Assembly: GCA_015178975.1 (NCBI GenBank)
Contig: WHVD01000001.1
Location: forward strand, 2,666,001 to 2,730,000
Reading direction: 5' to 3'
DNA: 64,000 bases
Source of the DNA: Hysterangium stoloniferum
Lineage: Eukaryota; Basidiomycota; Agaricomycetes; Hysterangiales; Hysterangiaceae
Shown here piece after piece: positions 12,396-24,058 of the stretch (its first letter is position 1; each line of letters begins with the position of its first letter). The translations under genes were made by a program, and so were the position numbers. The notes under the pieces are model-generated. The model was not told the origin of the DNA and did no database searches. It was given only the letters and a program-made list of their open reading frames with translations.

Positions 12396-13448
12396 ATGAG
12401 TGATACGATCCTTCCCACAGAGGTATTGAGATCGGGTGAGTCCCACATTTTTCCTCCTGACGTTCAGCATGGTTGGGCGGATTATCAATTATCACATATT
12501 ATCTTGTTGCAGATGTTTCCATCCAATATTCATATACAGCGGCAATAGTTGCAATGGTGTATGACTATGGTAAAAGCCAGAATTGTACTGCAACCGTGCT
12601 AGAAATTAATCCATCATCCCATTTGTATGTTCAGCATTGACTATTCACCACGAAGTGGGTGGATGTAATTTCGAGACATATGTTTCTCACATATCACGTC
12701 TTACAGAAATCTGTGTGACAACGACGGTGGTCACTGGGAAAATGCCTCTATCTTTTCGTGTGCTGCATCGTTTTGGAGCTACATCGTATTGTCATAACAT
12801 GGATCCTGGTTTAGGTCCGTTATCTAGGACTCGTCATAGCTATTTTTCACTTTTCGGGTGAGAACCGCACCGATATCATTGTAATCCTTGTCATCGCAAG
12901 CAAGCAGTCGCAGCGAAGCCGAGGGCAAATACGTAATTATACACCTTAGAGAGGTGTGTTAGGTTTCCGACTGCATCATACATCGTTCGATATATCTCAT
13001 CCATTTTCTTGGTAGTTGAGTGGATGGTTTATTATTTATAGTTGTGGTTATTTGATTTGGTGGGATATATTCTCGTTAGTATTCATTGATGAGGAGAGGT
13101 ATACCGGGTGATTCCCTTTACATTTGAAAAAGTCTCAGTGCTGCCGTTCTGTCTGCAGAAAGTACGTTGCGTCTCGCATGGTTTTTCCCAGGAAGCATGA
13201 TATCGATACGCTTTCCCATCTGATCCATCAAGTAATACTACTTTGTCGGGTGAGTTCAAGTCGCTGCTATAGACCGATGTCCTTTACTTAATTCAACATC
13301 CAAAAAGGTTTCCGCCGTTTACGGACATAATAACAAGTTACGTATTGTACTAGGGACCTCGTTAACACTAGGGGCACTTGCGTCTATCTTCGTTATGAGC
13401 GTTGAAATACCTCCCGGTCAGTACTTATATGTCACGAGAAAGATATGG
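12396..13448 (+). pseudogene. DUF6533-type seven-transmembrane protein, copy a (3' truncated)
   Basis: Exon 1 (12,396-12,435) reads MSDTILPTEVLRS; exon 2 gives SIQYSYTAAIVAMVYDY; later exons read WQRRWSLGK-like, then a segment ending HLIHQVILLCR, then VYAVYGHNNKLRIVLGTS-like sequence. These match the N-terminal DUF6533 pattern (YDY.LT..E...W...WSLGK.LYL) and the RVYALYG segment of that family. Family members are predicted receptors or membrane proteins of unknown ligand. The copy breaks off near 13,448 and about 240 bp of unrelated sequence joins it to a LYS9 fragment. Confidence 0.7.
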
Positions 13449-13689
13449 TCCGTTGGTGTGTTAGAATAAGCGTATCGAGAAAAGAACGTTAAGTGGTACG
13501 CAAAAGGTAAATCTATATCGTTTGACCTAGTTACCTCGTAGGCAAACGGATAGTGTACATACATGAAATCTAGGCTATTCATATATGCTTTGAGAACATT
13601 AACAATATGGGAACAAAAGGCAAAAACGTTTAGCATCCCACAAAAGAAAACAAAGGTGTCGCAAACTCTGATTGCATAAGCAAATGGAA

Positions 13690-14637
13690 TGTGTAGTCAG
13701 CTTGTCAAATTCCAACATGGTGGGAATGGGGTGGCTGGACCAGGAGCCTAAGGGCTGGTTGAAGGAGGGATGACGTGGGCGGAGGTCGGTGCGAAGATTG
13801 TCGGTGCGAAGGAGGCGAGTGAGAGGTGAGTAAAGTTTGGGCTTGGTTGTTTTTTTGTAGGTCATGGCGGTGATGTTGTCACTGGTAGTGCTATCCTTGC
13901 TGCTATTATCTCCCTTCCCCCTGGCGACAAAAATACGCGCGATCAGGTTGTGTCGGGCTTGAGATGGATTGGGCTCTTGGGTGCTGAGAAGGCTACCGCT
14001 AGGGCGGGCATTTTCTTGCTTGTCGCACCATCAAATCCGAATATCAACACGTCCAACAAAGGCCACGCTCCTCGACACGCTTTGTGCCCGTCTTGAAGAG
14101 ATCATGAGGTATGAGCAGGGTGAACTCCTGAGGACATGATCGTTTTGCAGCACCGATTTGGCGTCCAGTGGAAGGATGACGGTGAGGTGTGTTAAAATAT
14201 TCTACATTCATATTTCCCCTCACTTTGTCTTCTGCACCGTTATTTGCATTCTACATTATTACACACGTGCCCCTGGTATTGCAGGAAACACTCACGTCGA
14301 CTCTTATCACGTACGGTAACCTCTTCCGGGGGGATACACCGCAATCGCCTTGACAGTCGGATTACCGTGTGGCATTGCGACGCAGCTTGTGCTAGACGGT
14401 GAGAATAAAACAAAGGGTACGTCTGTCCCACCCTCTCGCGTCTAAATCCATTTCTGACATTCATTCGTTTTCTCCCCTTCACCCTCATTCGACCTAGGCG
14501 TCAGCACGCCATACTTTGGCCGCCGCGCCGACGGGTCCAAGTACGTGGGTTCAAGAAAGGAGGCGAGGGAAATGTGTGAGCTGCTGAGGGTGAAGCCGGA
14601 GGAGGAGGGCGTGGGATGTGTCAAGGGGAAGCTTTGA
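13690..14637 (+). pseudogene. LYS9: Saccharopine reductase (LYS9), copy i, C-terminal half
   Basis: Fragment of saccharopine dehydrogenase (NADP+, L-glutamate-forming), the penultimate enzyme of the fungal alpha-aminoadipate lysine pathway. Visible blocks in order: MGWLDQEPKGWLKEG / MTWAEVGAK; GDKNTRDQVVSGLRWIGLLG; LLDTLCARLEEIMRYEQGE; MIVLQHRFGVQWKDDGE; TLTSTLITYG; IALTVGLPCGIATQLVLDG; and a final exon with GVSTPYFGRRADGSKYV ending VKGKL-stop. Introns have GT..AG ends. One-base indels break the frame (GGAGGGATG near 13,770, the block before LLDTLC, and the CTTCCGGGGGGATAC block near 14,325). The N-terminal NAD(P)-binding half is absent here. Confidence 0.85.
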
Positions 14638-14765
14638 TCTTTGGAATTGGGACTAGGCGGTGCGGATCAGAGATTGAGGGTGATGGATTTTTTGATGATG
14701 GTGGCTGTAACTGAGTGGAAATAAAAGGTTTCCTTAGATTAGTGTGAGGGAAGGGTACGGGGAGA

Positions 14766-15632
14766 AACAAGCTAGACCCAGAGTGCCTTTATCCCGGGAC
14801 ATGAACGCCTAAGCGTTACATAACCTTTCTTTCTTGGATTTTCGCTGTCTGGATGATAAAAGCTAATGGGACATAAGTATTTCCGCACTCACGCAGAGAC
14901 TCCTCCATCATTCTCACTGTACCGTCACTGACAACGCCATCGATTCTGGTTGCATCGTGGCAGTAAATTTGGTATTGACTTTGATGCCTTCGTGCCGCGC
15001 ACGTTGTGGGCACAGCTTCCACCCGTACGTGTGAATATCGACGCTCTTTAGAACCACATGATTTGTTCCCATGGCCTTCTCAGGGTGCGATCGAGATGAG
15101 TTACTCTTTGTGTAGTATGCTATGTCCTGAAACGTACTAATGTATATAGTTTAAGCAGAGTAGGGTCCACGCCATATTGAAAGTGTTGCTTCGTTCAGAA
15201 GGCGAACGGACTTGGTGCACACCGGCGCGGCACAGGAAAAATTCATCAAACTTCCACACATTGACAATCTTTCTCAAGGTTCAGTATCTGGTTGTATTTT
15301 TTTTAGCATGTGGTTCTTATTTGTTCCGCTGGTTCCAAAATCACAGTGAAACGCCTGATTCTGCATGATGCTCGTGGAGAGAAGGATATAGACCTTGTGA
15401 TGGAATTCTGTGTAATTCCCAGAATCGGTGTTGGAGAAGATTATAAAGTATAAGGGGGATTGAGATCAGCTCTCATGATCGTGTTAGCACTGTTTGATCG
15501 GTCGTCGCTCCTTCCTTGGCGCCGTGGGGGCTCAGTTGCGTTCCCGTCTCAGTCTTCATATCCACAATGATTTTAAAGTGCATCGAAGTTGCTATTATAT
15601 ACTAACTAGCCACAATTTCCAGCCCAGGTACC
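14766..15632 (+). other. Region P of unit 2
   Basis: Paralogue of 11,103-12,395 without the R3 insertion. The minus strand carries a 68-codon open frame (MEAVPTTCAARRHQ, 14,816-15,022) equivalent to the antisense frame in the other copies. Confidence 0.5.
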
Positions 15633-17409
15633 ATGAGTCATATTATGTTTCCAACAGTGTTTGTGGACCTGCTGAGAGCGGGTGAGTCCCTCATTTTTCC
15701 TCCTGACAGTTCAGCATCGTTTGGCGGATTATCGATTATTACATGTTATTTCGTCACAGAAGTTTCCGTCGAATCTTCATCTCTGGCAGCAATAGTAGTA
15801 ATGGTGTATGACTATGGTAAAGCCAGAATTTTACTTCAACTGTACTAGAAATTAATACATCATCCCTGTTGTATGTTCAGCATTGACTATTCACTACGAA
15901 GTGCGTGGATGTTATTTCGAGACATCTGTTTCTCACATATCATGCCTTACAGAAATCTGTCTGGCAACGACAGTGGTCACTGGGAAAATTCCTGTATCTT
16001 TTCGTTAGCTGCATCGTTCTGGAGCTACATCGCATTACCATAACACTGATCCCGGTTTAGGTCCGGTATCTAGGCCTCTTCATAGCTATTTTCGACTTTT
16101 TTGGTGACTAGAACCGCTCTGATATCATTGTATTCCTTCTCGTCTCAAGCAACCTTTCGCAGCGAAGGCCAAGCGAATTGTGTAATTATACACCTTAGAG
16201 GTGTGTTACGGTTCCGACGGCGTCATACATCGTTCGATATATCTCATGCATTTTCATCTTGGTAGTTCTAGTGCTGAACAATAAAACTTTACACAGTCAG
16301 GGTGGATCGAATGTGAAACCCAGTTGTGAGGATATCATTTGGTGGGATATATTCTCGTTAGTGTTCATTGATGAGGAGGGGTATACCGGCTGATTCCCTT
16401 TGCATTGGAAAAGTCTCAGTGCTGCCGTTCTCTCTGCAGAAAGTACGTTTAGTCTCCCATGGTTTTTCCCAAGAAGCATGATACCGAAACGCTTTCCCAT
16501 CTGATCCATCAAGTAATATTGCTTTGTCGGGTGAGTTTAAGTTGCTACTATAGTACCGATGTCCCTTACTTAATTCAATATCCAAAAAGGTTTACGCCGT
16601 TTACGGACATAATAACAAGTTACGTATTGTACTAGGAACCTCGTTAGCACTGGGGGCATTTGCGTCTATCTTCGTTATGTGCATTGAAATACCTGGTCTG
16701 TACTCATATGTCACGAGAAAGATATGGTTCATCCAGTCCCTTACATGAAAATTAGGGCTTAATTTGTCTTCGGGAAGCTTCGGTTGCACCCTGGACACCC
16801 CGGGCACCACTATACCGGCACAAAGGTTTTGGATCGGGATGCTGCCGTCGTTGATCAATGAAACGATTCTGTGCTTCCTCATGATGCTGAAGGCCATTCA
16901 GAATTACCGAGATGAATATAGGGTTCCAATGTTGTCAGGGATGATACGTGATAGGTACGCACACCGTTCCAATTACTTCTCTTGAAAGTGGGGATTTAGT
17001 TATACTGGTTGTCTAGCATTATTTACTTCGCTAGGTATGTTCGCACTCTTCCACGAGGCCGTTCTCCCCTGTCTGTATTCTTTAACCTGTGTTACCAGTA
17101 TTTTCGGTGCGCTACTTGTGAACTCCACCATCTATTACCCCAGAAACGAGGTTAGGGTTCAGATCACCATAGTGTGAGTGGTAATCAATTTCACATACTC
17201 AAGACCAATAGGAGACTATGCATTTCAGATGGACAAGTATTATATCGTGCACGATGGGATCCCGCCTGGTAATGAATATCATGCAATGGGCCGATATTTC
17301 TCAATCCTATCATGACTCAATGATGACATCCATAGATTTTAACCGTTTCGAGAGACTATCAGCTCATCGAAGTGCAGGGCAAATCACCATTGATCCTACC
17401 CATGAATGA
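15633..17409 (+). CDS. DUF6533-domain seven-transmembrane protein, copy b (most complete)
   Basis: The best-preserved copy. Exons that splice in phase: 15,633-15,681 (MSHIMFPTVFVDLLRA), 15,760-15,816 (VSVESSSLAAIVVMVYDY), 15,881-15,900 (LTIHYE), 15,953-16,003 (KSVWQRQWSLGKFLYLF). Together they give the DUF6533 signature YDY-LT-E-W-WSLGK-LYL. Later exons: one ending HLIHQVILLCR at about 16,530; one from about 16,590 (VYAVYGHNNKLRIVLG); one at about 16,760-16,957 (QRFWIGMLPSLINETILCFL, KAIQNYRDEY, IRD); one at about 17,035-17,155 (MFALFHEAVLPCLYSL); and the last from 17,224 (SIISCTMGSRLVMNIMQW) to the stop at 17,409. This fits a DUF6533 seven-helix protein of unknown function. A TAG at 16,450-16,452 would interrupt one exon if the upstream acceptor is used, so integrity is uncertain. 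Confidence 0.65.
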
Positions 17410-17562
17410 GCCCCAAGTGTTCCATACTACGATATGGCGGTAATCGCGTAGTGCCATGCAAATCCTTGAATTGTTATGCTCCCATATCGGATGTTACTCC
17501 ATCTTTATAGAGCGTTGTATTTAATCTTTTATGGCGAATTGAGGCAGACTCGTTTCCGCACC

Positions 17563-18050
17563 ATGGCGGACAGTGATCACTCCAATGAAGGAAGCAACTA
17601 CAATACAGCTTTTCCATGCAAGGTCCTCCCTCTTTGCCAGCGCATGTAATCAAAAAGAATAGAATGTGGAAATATGTATAATTCTTCTACTGGCTATTCG
17701 AGATGAACACTTACTATTAAACTAAATAATTCACATGTAATTATTAATATTTTGGATGCAGGATATCGAGATGCCGCTACATAGCATCGGTGAGCCGCCG
17801 ACTTGTTATGCTGGAATATGATGGAGTCATCCGGAACTTTCATTAACAACGCATACTTCGTTCGTACAGCAGCACAGTACAACACCCCCAGCCCGCTCGG
17901 CCGCCCCACCACCACATGCCGCACCTCGCCTCTCCCGAATCCTTCCCCCGCACAACCGCGTCGACTCTCAACGTCACCTCCACCGCGGTCAGTGATGTGG
18001 CTATAGCAAAGGCCCTTCTGTTCTCCATACCCATCTGTCCCCCCTGACAT
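17563..18050 (+). pseudogene. LYS9: Saccharopine reductase (LYS9), copy ii, N-terminal part
   Basis: Matches the N-terminal part of the copies at 46,199 and 57,440 (minus). It starts MADSDHSNEGSNYN, has the CKVL-encoding segment, then after an intron the CRYIASVSRRLV block and a divergent stretch equivalent to the RTLASPESLPRT and NVTSTAV blocks. An internal deletion removes about 100 bp relative to the 46.2-kb copy near 17,612. It ends just before the outer boundary of the large inverted repeat. Not functional. Confidence 0.7.
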
Positions 18051-18359
18051 TGCCATTTATGATAACAAGCCATTTTGATTAGAGATAAATAGCTTCTATT
18101 TCTTGATAACAAAAAATCTGTTTGTGAAATCATGAAGAAATTGTTGATTTTCCATGAGTTTCTTAGAGGTTTTTCAAGGTGAGAAACCCTGAACCAATGT
18201 TTTGCAATTCAGCACGATTTGCAAATATTCGAAAGGATACAGTGCGATTCAATGCGATTCGCAAATATTTGAAAAGATACAGTGTGATTCATTACAATTG
18301 GCAAGTGTTGGGGAATATTCAATGCGATTTTCAAGTTTTCAGGAGGCTAGAGTGCGACT

Positions 18360-18840
18360 CTTTTAGACTTTTTGCAACTATTCTAGACACTTTGTGATTG
18401 TTTGCAACTGTTTGCGACTCTGATAGACTGTTTGCGACTCTTTTGGACTTTTTGCAACTCTTTTGGACTTTTTGCAACTCTTTTGGACTTTTTGCCACTC
18501 TTTTGGACTTTTTGCCACTCTTTTGGACTTTTTGCGACTCATTTAGACACTTTGTGACTCTTATAGACTCGTTATGACTGTTATAGACTCTTTGTGACTC
18601 ATGTAGACTCTTTGCGACTTTTTGTGACTCGTTTAGATTCTTTGTGACTCTTTTAGACTCTTTGTGACTTTTTTAGACTCTTTGCGACTTACTCTTTGTG
18701 ACTCTTTGAAAAGTTGCAAAGTTGCAAAGTGTCACATAAAGTCACAAAGTCGCACAAAGTCACAAAGTGTCACACAAAGTCGCAAAGTATCGCAAAAAGT
18801 CGTGTTGCAAAAAGTCGCAAAAGTGTCACAAATCATAGCA
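18360..18840 (+). repeat. 10/20-bp satellite, left outer block, with polarity switch
   Basis: 18,360-18,715 consists of tandem ACTCTTTTGGACTTTTTGCA-type 20-mers, themselves doublets of a 10-mer. From about 18,716 to 18,840 the same words run on the opposite strand (GTCACAAAGTCGCA type). The block can fold on itself. Confidence 0.85.
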
Positions 18841-19451
18841 CAGCGTCTTCACACAATAATAATCTATGTAAAAAGCCTCCAAAATTTCTATTATCCTCTT
18901 TTCTCTATGACCACAAACAATGATACACTATACACACAGCACATGGACAAAGGGAGGAAAAAAATGCATCACTATCAATTATATAGATAATGTATGTTAA
19001 GAAGAAGCCGCAGAAAACCTGATATACAGTAGGAGGTACACATCACATGTGAATTTGAAGCTGGGGGATGATGGCATGGAACAAGAAAATGAGGCTTGGG
19101 GTAGGCAGTATCCAAGATGGCGGCAGTGGCAGGGGGCAGGCTGGGGTGATGGTGGGTACGTACAGGTAGTTGAGTATCGATACCAGTATTATCAGGCACA
19201 GGATATAAACAAGACATTGGATATATTAAGTAGAATATACTTTTTACTTGAATAAATCTTGAAAGCTGGCGCAGTGCTGGCTGGGGCAGGGTGACAAGGT
19301 GGGGAGAGGTGGTGTGGGTGTGATGGTGTGATATAATATGGTGAGCAAGAAAAAGGGAATCCAACTCCAAGTCTAGCTGGAGAGGATAGCAATAGAAGTG
19401 GGGGGGGATAACCAAAGTGAGCTGGCCAGAGGAGACGATGGCGAAACGTGA

Positions 19452-20648
19452 TCACTCATCCATCCTATTCATATCTCCATTTTCATCATCCGCATACTGC
19501 TCCACAGACTGCCATGATGCACATTTGCAGGGGACAGCGCAAGCGTGGTCTCCAGGCCCGATGGGTGCTGGTATGACTGGCGCGTGTTGTCGATGTGTGC
19601 GGGTAATGTGAGCCAGTATATGATGTGTGGTGCGAGTCGCACGCCTCCCCGCGAGAAATGGCCTGGCCCCACCTCCGTGCCGGATCCGCCCCCCACCGCA
19701 CTGCTCGAGCTGGTCGTGGTGGTGCTCGGCAAGCCCCCAGGGCCCTGCGGGAAAAACGGCTCCATCAGCGTCCCAAGCCCCAGCTTGCCGCCCCCACCCC
19801 TCCGCTGCTGCCGCCCCTACTCGCGTTCCCCACACCACTGCCACCACTCCTGCCAAGGCTGCCGTATCAGCTCCTGCCGTTCCCCGCGGCGCCGCTACCA
19901 AGCCCAGGTGGGAAGCCCCCAAAGTCCACACTCGAGCCAGTCTCGTCGGACAAGTTCTACACGTTGTACGGGGGTGCACGCCGCCGTGCATGATTGGGTG
20001 CAGCGGTGCGGGGTGCAGCGTGTTGTAGGGCCCGTTCCCGTGTCCATGTCCATCGCTGTCGCTGTGCGGCCCGTGCCCATGCCCATGGCCCTGTCCATGG
20101 TCGTGCAGCCCATACCCATGTCCTTGGGGCTGGTGGCCACCGTGCGTGTGCCCCAGCTTGGGGAAGGCGGGATGCCATGTCGCGGCAGGGGGGAAGTGGT
20201 CGTCGGGGTCCGTGTAGATGGTGGGTCCATTCAGCGTGGGCACAGCATCGGCGTAGTGGCTGCTGCTGGAGTAGTAGGCCGTGGCGAGCCTGTAGGGGAG
20301 GCGGTAGGGTGCGCCGTCGATGGGGGAGATGCTGCTGTACTCATCAGTGGGGAAGTCATGTGGTGAGATGGAGGTGTCGTAGGGTGAGGCATCGGTGCGG
20401 CGCTTCATGCAGCTGTTGTTGGGGTGGGGGCAGTAGATGCAGTAGTGCTCTGCGTGAGATTTCCGGTGGGTGGGTGGGATATGTGGGGTAACAATGGGGG
20501 GGTGGACTACCAGGTTGGGTTTGAGCGCGCCAAGGGAGAGAGGGCGGGGGACCTGCGGCTGGGGCTGGAGAAAGTGAGTGTCACGGTCACCGTTGTGGAC
20601 GACAGGTGACATAAACTCCCCCTGCGGAGGCTGAGGATTCTCCCCCAC
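19452..20648 (-). CDS. Pro/His/Gly-rich protein, left-arm copy
   Basis: An open frame of about 398 codons. The conserved N-terminal half includes PLSLGALKPNLVVHPPIV, HAEHYCIYCPHPNNSC (two CxxC-like cysteine pairs), DASPYDTSISPHDFPTDEYS and YYSSSSHYADAVPTLNGP. A His/Gly-rich middle (GHGHGHGPH) follows, and the C-terminus ends SVEQYADDENGDMNRMDE. The frame opens at GTG; the first ATG is about 12 codons in, so an upstream exon or start is unresolved. The right arm has the same gene with a frameshift. No known domain is recognised. The Cys/His motif could bind metal, which is only a guess. Confidence 0.55.
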   Translation of the reverse strand: MGENPQPPQGEFMSPVVHNGDRDTHFLQPQPQVPRPLSLGALKPNLVVHPPIVTPHIPPTHRKSHAEHYCIYCPHPNNSCMKRRTDASPYDTSISPHDFPTDEYSSISPIDGAPYRLPYRLATAYYSSSSHYADAVPTLNGPTIYTDPDDHFPPAATWHPAFPKLGHTHGGHQPQGHGYGLHDHGQGHGHGHGPHSDSDGHGHGNGPYNTLHPAPLHPIMHGGVHPRTTCRTCPTRLARVWTLGASHLGLVAAPRGTAGADTAALAGVVAVVWGTRVGAAAAEGWGRQAGAWDADGAVFPAGPWGLAEHHHDQLEQCGGGRIRHGGGARPFLAGRRATRTTHHILAHITRTHRQHAPVIPAPIGPGDHACAVPCKCASWQSVEQYADDENGDMNRMDE

Positions 20649-20749
20649 ATGCTCCGTTACTCTGACTTGGATGCCGACTTTGACAATGATTCATTAACGG
20701 GCAAGGACTAGGACAAGTTGTCCCTGGCAGAACCCGAACCCATGCTAAT

Positions 20750-21180
20750 CACTAAGAGTCTAGAATAGTTGCAAAAAGTCTAAATTGGGAGGATTGAGTG
20801 CAATTCCCAAATATTCGAGAGGCTACAGTGGGATTCATTGCGACTCTTTTAGACTTTTTGTGACTCTTTTAGACTTTTTGCAACTCTTTTAGACTCTTTT
20901 AGATTCTTTGTGGCTCTTTTAGACTCTTTTAGATTCTTTGTGGCTCTTTTAGACTCTTTTAGATTCTTTGCGACTCTTTGCTCTTTGCGATTCTTTGCGA
21001 CTCTTTTAGACTCTTTGTGACTCTTTTAGATTCTTTGCGACTCTTTTAGACGCTTTGTGACTCTTTTAGATGCTTTGTGACTCTTGTAGATTCTTTGCAC
21101 TTTTAGACGCTTTGACTCTGGTAGACTCTTTGTAACTCTTTTAGATTTTTTGCGACTCTTTTAGACTCTTTGCAACCCTT
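20750..21180 (+). repeat. 10/20-bp satellite, left inner block
   Basis: Tandem GACTCTTTTAGACTCTTTGC-type words, the same family as 18,360-18,715. It borders the 5' side of the left-arm gene. Confidence 0.85.
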
Positions 21181-21380
21181 TGCACAGTATCACTGATCCC
21201 CCCCATGTAGAAATTCAAATTCATTCTCAAAATGACTCCAATTTATCTTACCCATGTATAATTTTTATGTCTTGCTACATTTCAAAACAGAAGACCATTA
21301 TCACCCAGTCATATTACATTGAAAAAAAGTACTTTATTAGCAATTCACCTAATCCACCATCTCCTCTAACTCTGCAGTTA

Positions 21381-22233
21381 TTTTAAGAGCAGAAACTGAC
21401 GGATGTCGGCTGGCCAACTGGGACCGAACGGAAGGACTTGGCTTCAGCTTATGTGCTGTGCCCTTGCAGGTTACTGTCGGGTGTCCTTAAATTTTGGGCG
21501 GGCGAAAACTAGTCCTGTCAAGTAAACCTCTCGGTAAACTACCGATCGGAAACCGAAGGATAAGTCGAGGGTTGGGCTGAGGGTCGGGGACTGAGAGTCG
21601 GGGACTGGGAGTCGGAGACTGAGAGTGTCAGAGACTGAGACAGTCAGAGACTGAGACAGTTGGAGACTGAGACAGTTGGAGACTGAGACAGTCGGGATGT
21701 GGTGGTCGTGAATAGATAATGGAGTCGGAAATTAGAGGGGTATCTAAGTTGATCTAAGTTGATATTCTAAGTTGATATTCCAATTGTCTAGTAGTTACAT
21801 TACAATGGGTCTTATATACGAGTTATCGGCATCTAGAAACTACTAACTAAGGGAAGAGCGGAAAACGGCATTGACAAATAAGCTTGACTAGGAACCGGAA
21901 GGTTACAATAAAATCGGAAGGCGAGATTTAGCCGAGAGCGGGATTACGAGAAAAGGGAATAGTCCACGGGGTACAAGTATATACGGGCATATGTGAAACA
22001 TAGAGTAAAATGGATCATCATAATGAAAGGGGACGTATCAAAGCATAACCAGATGGTAGAGTATATATTGACAGGAGCGTAAATGGGGTTTGATCGCCAT
22101 GAAGGTATACGTCAGTGTCAGTCTTCCAAAGGTTGCTGAAATGATGACTTGATTAATAAATTGGAACATCGAAAGACTGCAGTATTCTTGGGGACCATCA
22201 GGTTGCAACATGGGTTATGACACAGTCGTAACA
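21381..22233 (+). mobile_element. Solo LTR, family L1, copy 2 (853 bp)
   Basis: Starts TTTTAAGAGCAGAAACTGAC (equivalent to TGTTAAGAAC of copy 1) and ends CGTAACA. Flanks are AGTTA (21,376-21,380) and AGTTG (22,234-22,238), a 5-bp target duplication with one change. The right arm of the inverted repeat carries the uninterrupted site (GCAGTTGCTGG read on its minus strand, near 27,930). It is longer than the other copies because of a GAGACTGAGACAGTC-type tandem expansion at about 21,600-21,690. Confidence 0.88.
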
Positions 22234-22736
22234 AGTTGCTGGTGACTCTTTTGCGCAACCTGACAACGTGCTTCCATGGTGATAGTGTCTATTTCAAGGC
22301 CCAAATATTCGAGGCAGGTGCAGAATAGAAGCTTGGTGATGAAGGGGCCGAGGACTGAATGACCAAAGGTTCGCTTGGAGTGGAAGGCGAAGTGGTAGTT
22401 TAAGAGTGCTGTCCAGTCATATTCCAAGTACCAAGAGCAGAGGAGGGCCAAGTAACTTGAGGTCCCGAGAATGAAGTTGGTGGATACTGGAGAGTGGTTA
22501 CCTGAGAGGACGTGTGCATGGAGGATGCTGAAATAGTGTGAAAGGGGGTAGTAAAATGACTCAAAGTTGGGGAAGTCTTCCGAAAAGGCATGCTCTGCCT
22601 GTACGTAGATACCACCCTGGAACTCATAGGAGGGCTTCAGAGGCCGATATCCGGAAACAGAGAAAGCAGAGAGGACGCACCAGAGCCTGCATTGCCCGAG
22701 GGAGGCATGAAAGATAAGCCAGTTGAAGACTGGTGT
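22215..22736 (-). pseudogene. Unrecognised ORF fragment between LTR and Tc1 remnant
   Basis: An open frame continues for about 170 codons from the Tc1 break at about 22,735 down to 22,215. It includes YRPLKPSYEFQGGIYVQAEH, SHYFSILHAHVLSGNHSP and ALLCSWYLEYDWTALLNYH. The aromatic W-YDW-YH pattern resembles the gag-like DNA-binding region near tyrosine-recombinase or retroelement proteins, but this is a weak resemblance. Its end lies inside the L1 LTR, so it is truncated. No start is visible. Confidence 0.3.
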
Positions 22737-23751
22737 GGGGGCTTACTGCAGCAACCCTTCTAGGCATGCTCTTGATCAATTCAAGGCATTTCTCCCTTGG
22801 AATACCCTCCCATTCCACATCCACTCTCTCCCAGAGCTCCAATATGCTCTTGGGTACCTCAGGGTATGTTCCAAGCCTTCTCTTCAACTCCCACCATAAG
22901 TGTTCTATTGGATTCAGGTCTGGAGACTGTGCAGGCCAGTCTAAAACCTCCACCTGATGGTCCTTGAACCAATCCTTGGCCAACTTGCAAGTGTGTTTAG
23001 GGTCATTGTCCTGCTGGAAGACAAACCTTTCCCTATCCATCCCATAATACTCCACTGTTTTGAAGATATAGTCCTCCAATATGTCCTTGTACATCTCCCC
23101 ATCCATCCTCCCATCTATCTTGCACATGTACCCCACACCATGTGCTGTCATACATCCCCAAATCATTAGACTCCCCCCTCCAAATTTGATAGTTCCATTG
23201 ATATGCTGCTGAGTGAGTGCAGAACCTGGTCTTTTCCATACCCACAACCTCCCATCAGAGCCCAAACGATTGATTTTGGTCTCATCTGAGAAGATAACCC
23301 TAAACCAGTCCTCCTCAGTCCAATGCTGGTACTTCATAGCAAACTCATATCGAGCCTTGATGTGTCAACAGGCAAGAAGAGGTCTTTTGGCCTTCACCAC
23401 AGCCTTCAAATTCTCTTTCTTCAATGCATTTCTAATTGTCTGTGTGCAGACATTGAGGGAGAGGTGGGACTTGGCTTGGGAGGCATTATCAACCTGTCCA
23501 GAGGTGATAGAACGAGCCAGGTGGTGATGATCCCTGGGGGAGAGTTTGGGAGGACAACCTCTGGAAGGTGTTGGAAGTGGACCAGGGAGTTGGGAGCGAA
23601 TTTCTGATACTGTAGAGTGCCCAATATGAAGTTTAGAAGCAATTGTTCTGCAGGAGTGACCTTCCTGGAGAAGAGAAATGACAGAGAGCCTTGTTTCAGT
23701 AGAATGCTTCTTCATCATGTGGTGGGGGGGTGAATTGAGGCAAAGGTTCAT
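22735..23751 (-). pseudogene. Tc1/mariner transposase, one nonsense codon, 3' truncated
   Basis: N-terminal part (23,751-23,365): HTH-type MMKKHSTETRLSVISLLQEG, ASKLHIGHSTVSEIR and the RGCPPKLSPRD linker. Catalytic part (23,337 downward): WFRVIFSDETKINRLGSDG (first Asp), FVFQQDNDPKHTC (second Asp), SPDLNPIEHLWWELKRRLG (Glu 34 residues later, a DD34E signature). The two parts are in the same frame, separated only by a TGA at 23,365-23,367 followed by HIKARYEFAM, so a single CGA-to-TGA change would explain the break. Homology ends after SMPRRVAAV at about 22,735, about 10 residues short. The 5' inverted repeat is probably near 23,880 (TGCATCCAGACA); the 3' one is missing. Confidence 0.93.
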
Positions 23752-24058
23752 GTAAATGTGTTATTTAAACATGTGGTCACATGACATTGTTGAACCTAAC
23801 CAGAAATTCCCACAGTTATATGAACCTTATTGAGTTTCATGTATCAGTTGACAGAGCAAAAAAAATGTCTGGATGCACCATGTCCATTGTTCATTTCCTA
23901 CTTCCCTGATAAGGAAAGCTATGATGTCATGCTTATGTGATCATGTAGGTCAGATGTATACCTCTTACCTCTTATTTATTCAGAATTTTATCTATTTTAT
24001 TTCTAGAGCTGCAAACCCATCTTTCCAATTTCACCAAACATCTGGACGCTTTTTTGGG

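Larger units (their letters stand above)
18108..21380 (+). repeat. Large inverted repeat, left arm
   Basis: Reverse-complement match to 27,929-31,590. The outer boundary is sharp: AAAATCTGTTTGTGAAATC here against GATTTCACAAACACATTTT on the right. Inside each arm, in order from the outside: the outer satellite, a polarity-reversed satellite, a Pro/His/Gly-rich gene, an inner satellite, and a unique 200-bp segment. The match resumes for about 10 bp after the solo LTR (22,234-22,243). Confidence 0.88.

Noticed and set aside
18056..18133. GATAACAA repeats at 18,060 and 18,101 as target duplication of the large inverted repeat
   Set aside because: Both copies are on the left side of the arm and no matching copy is found after 31,590.
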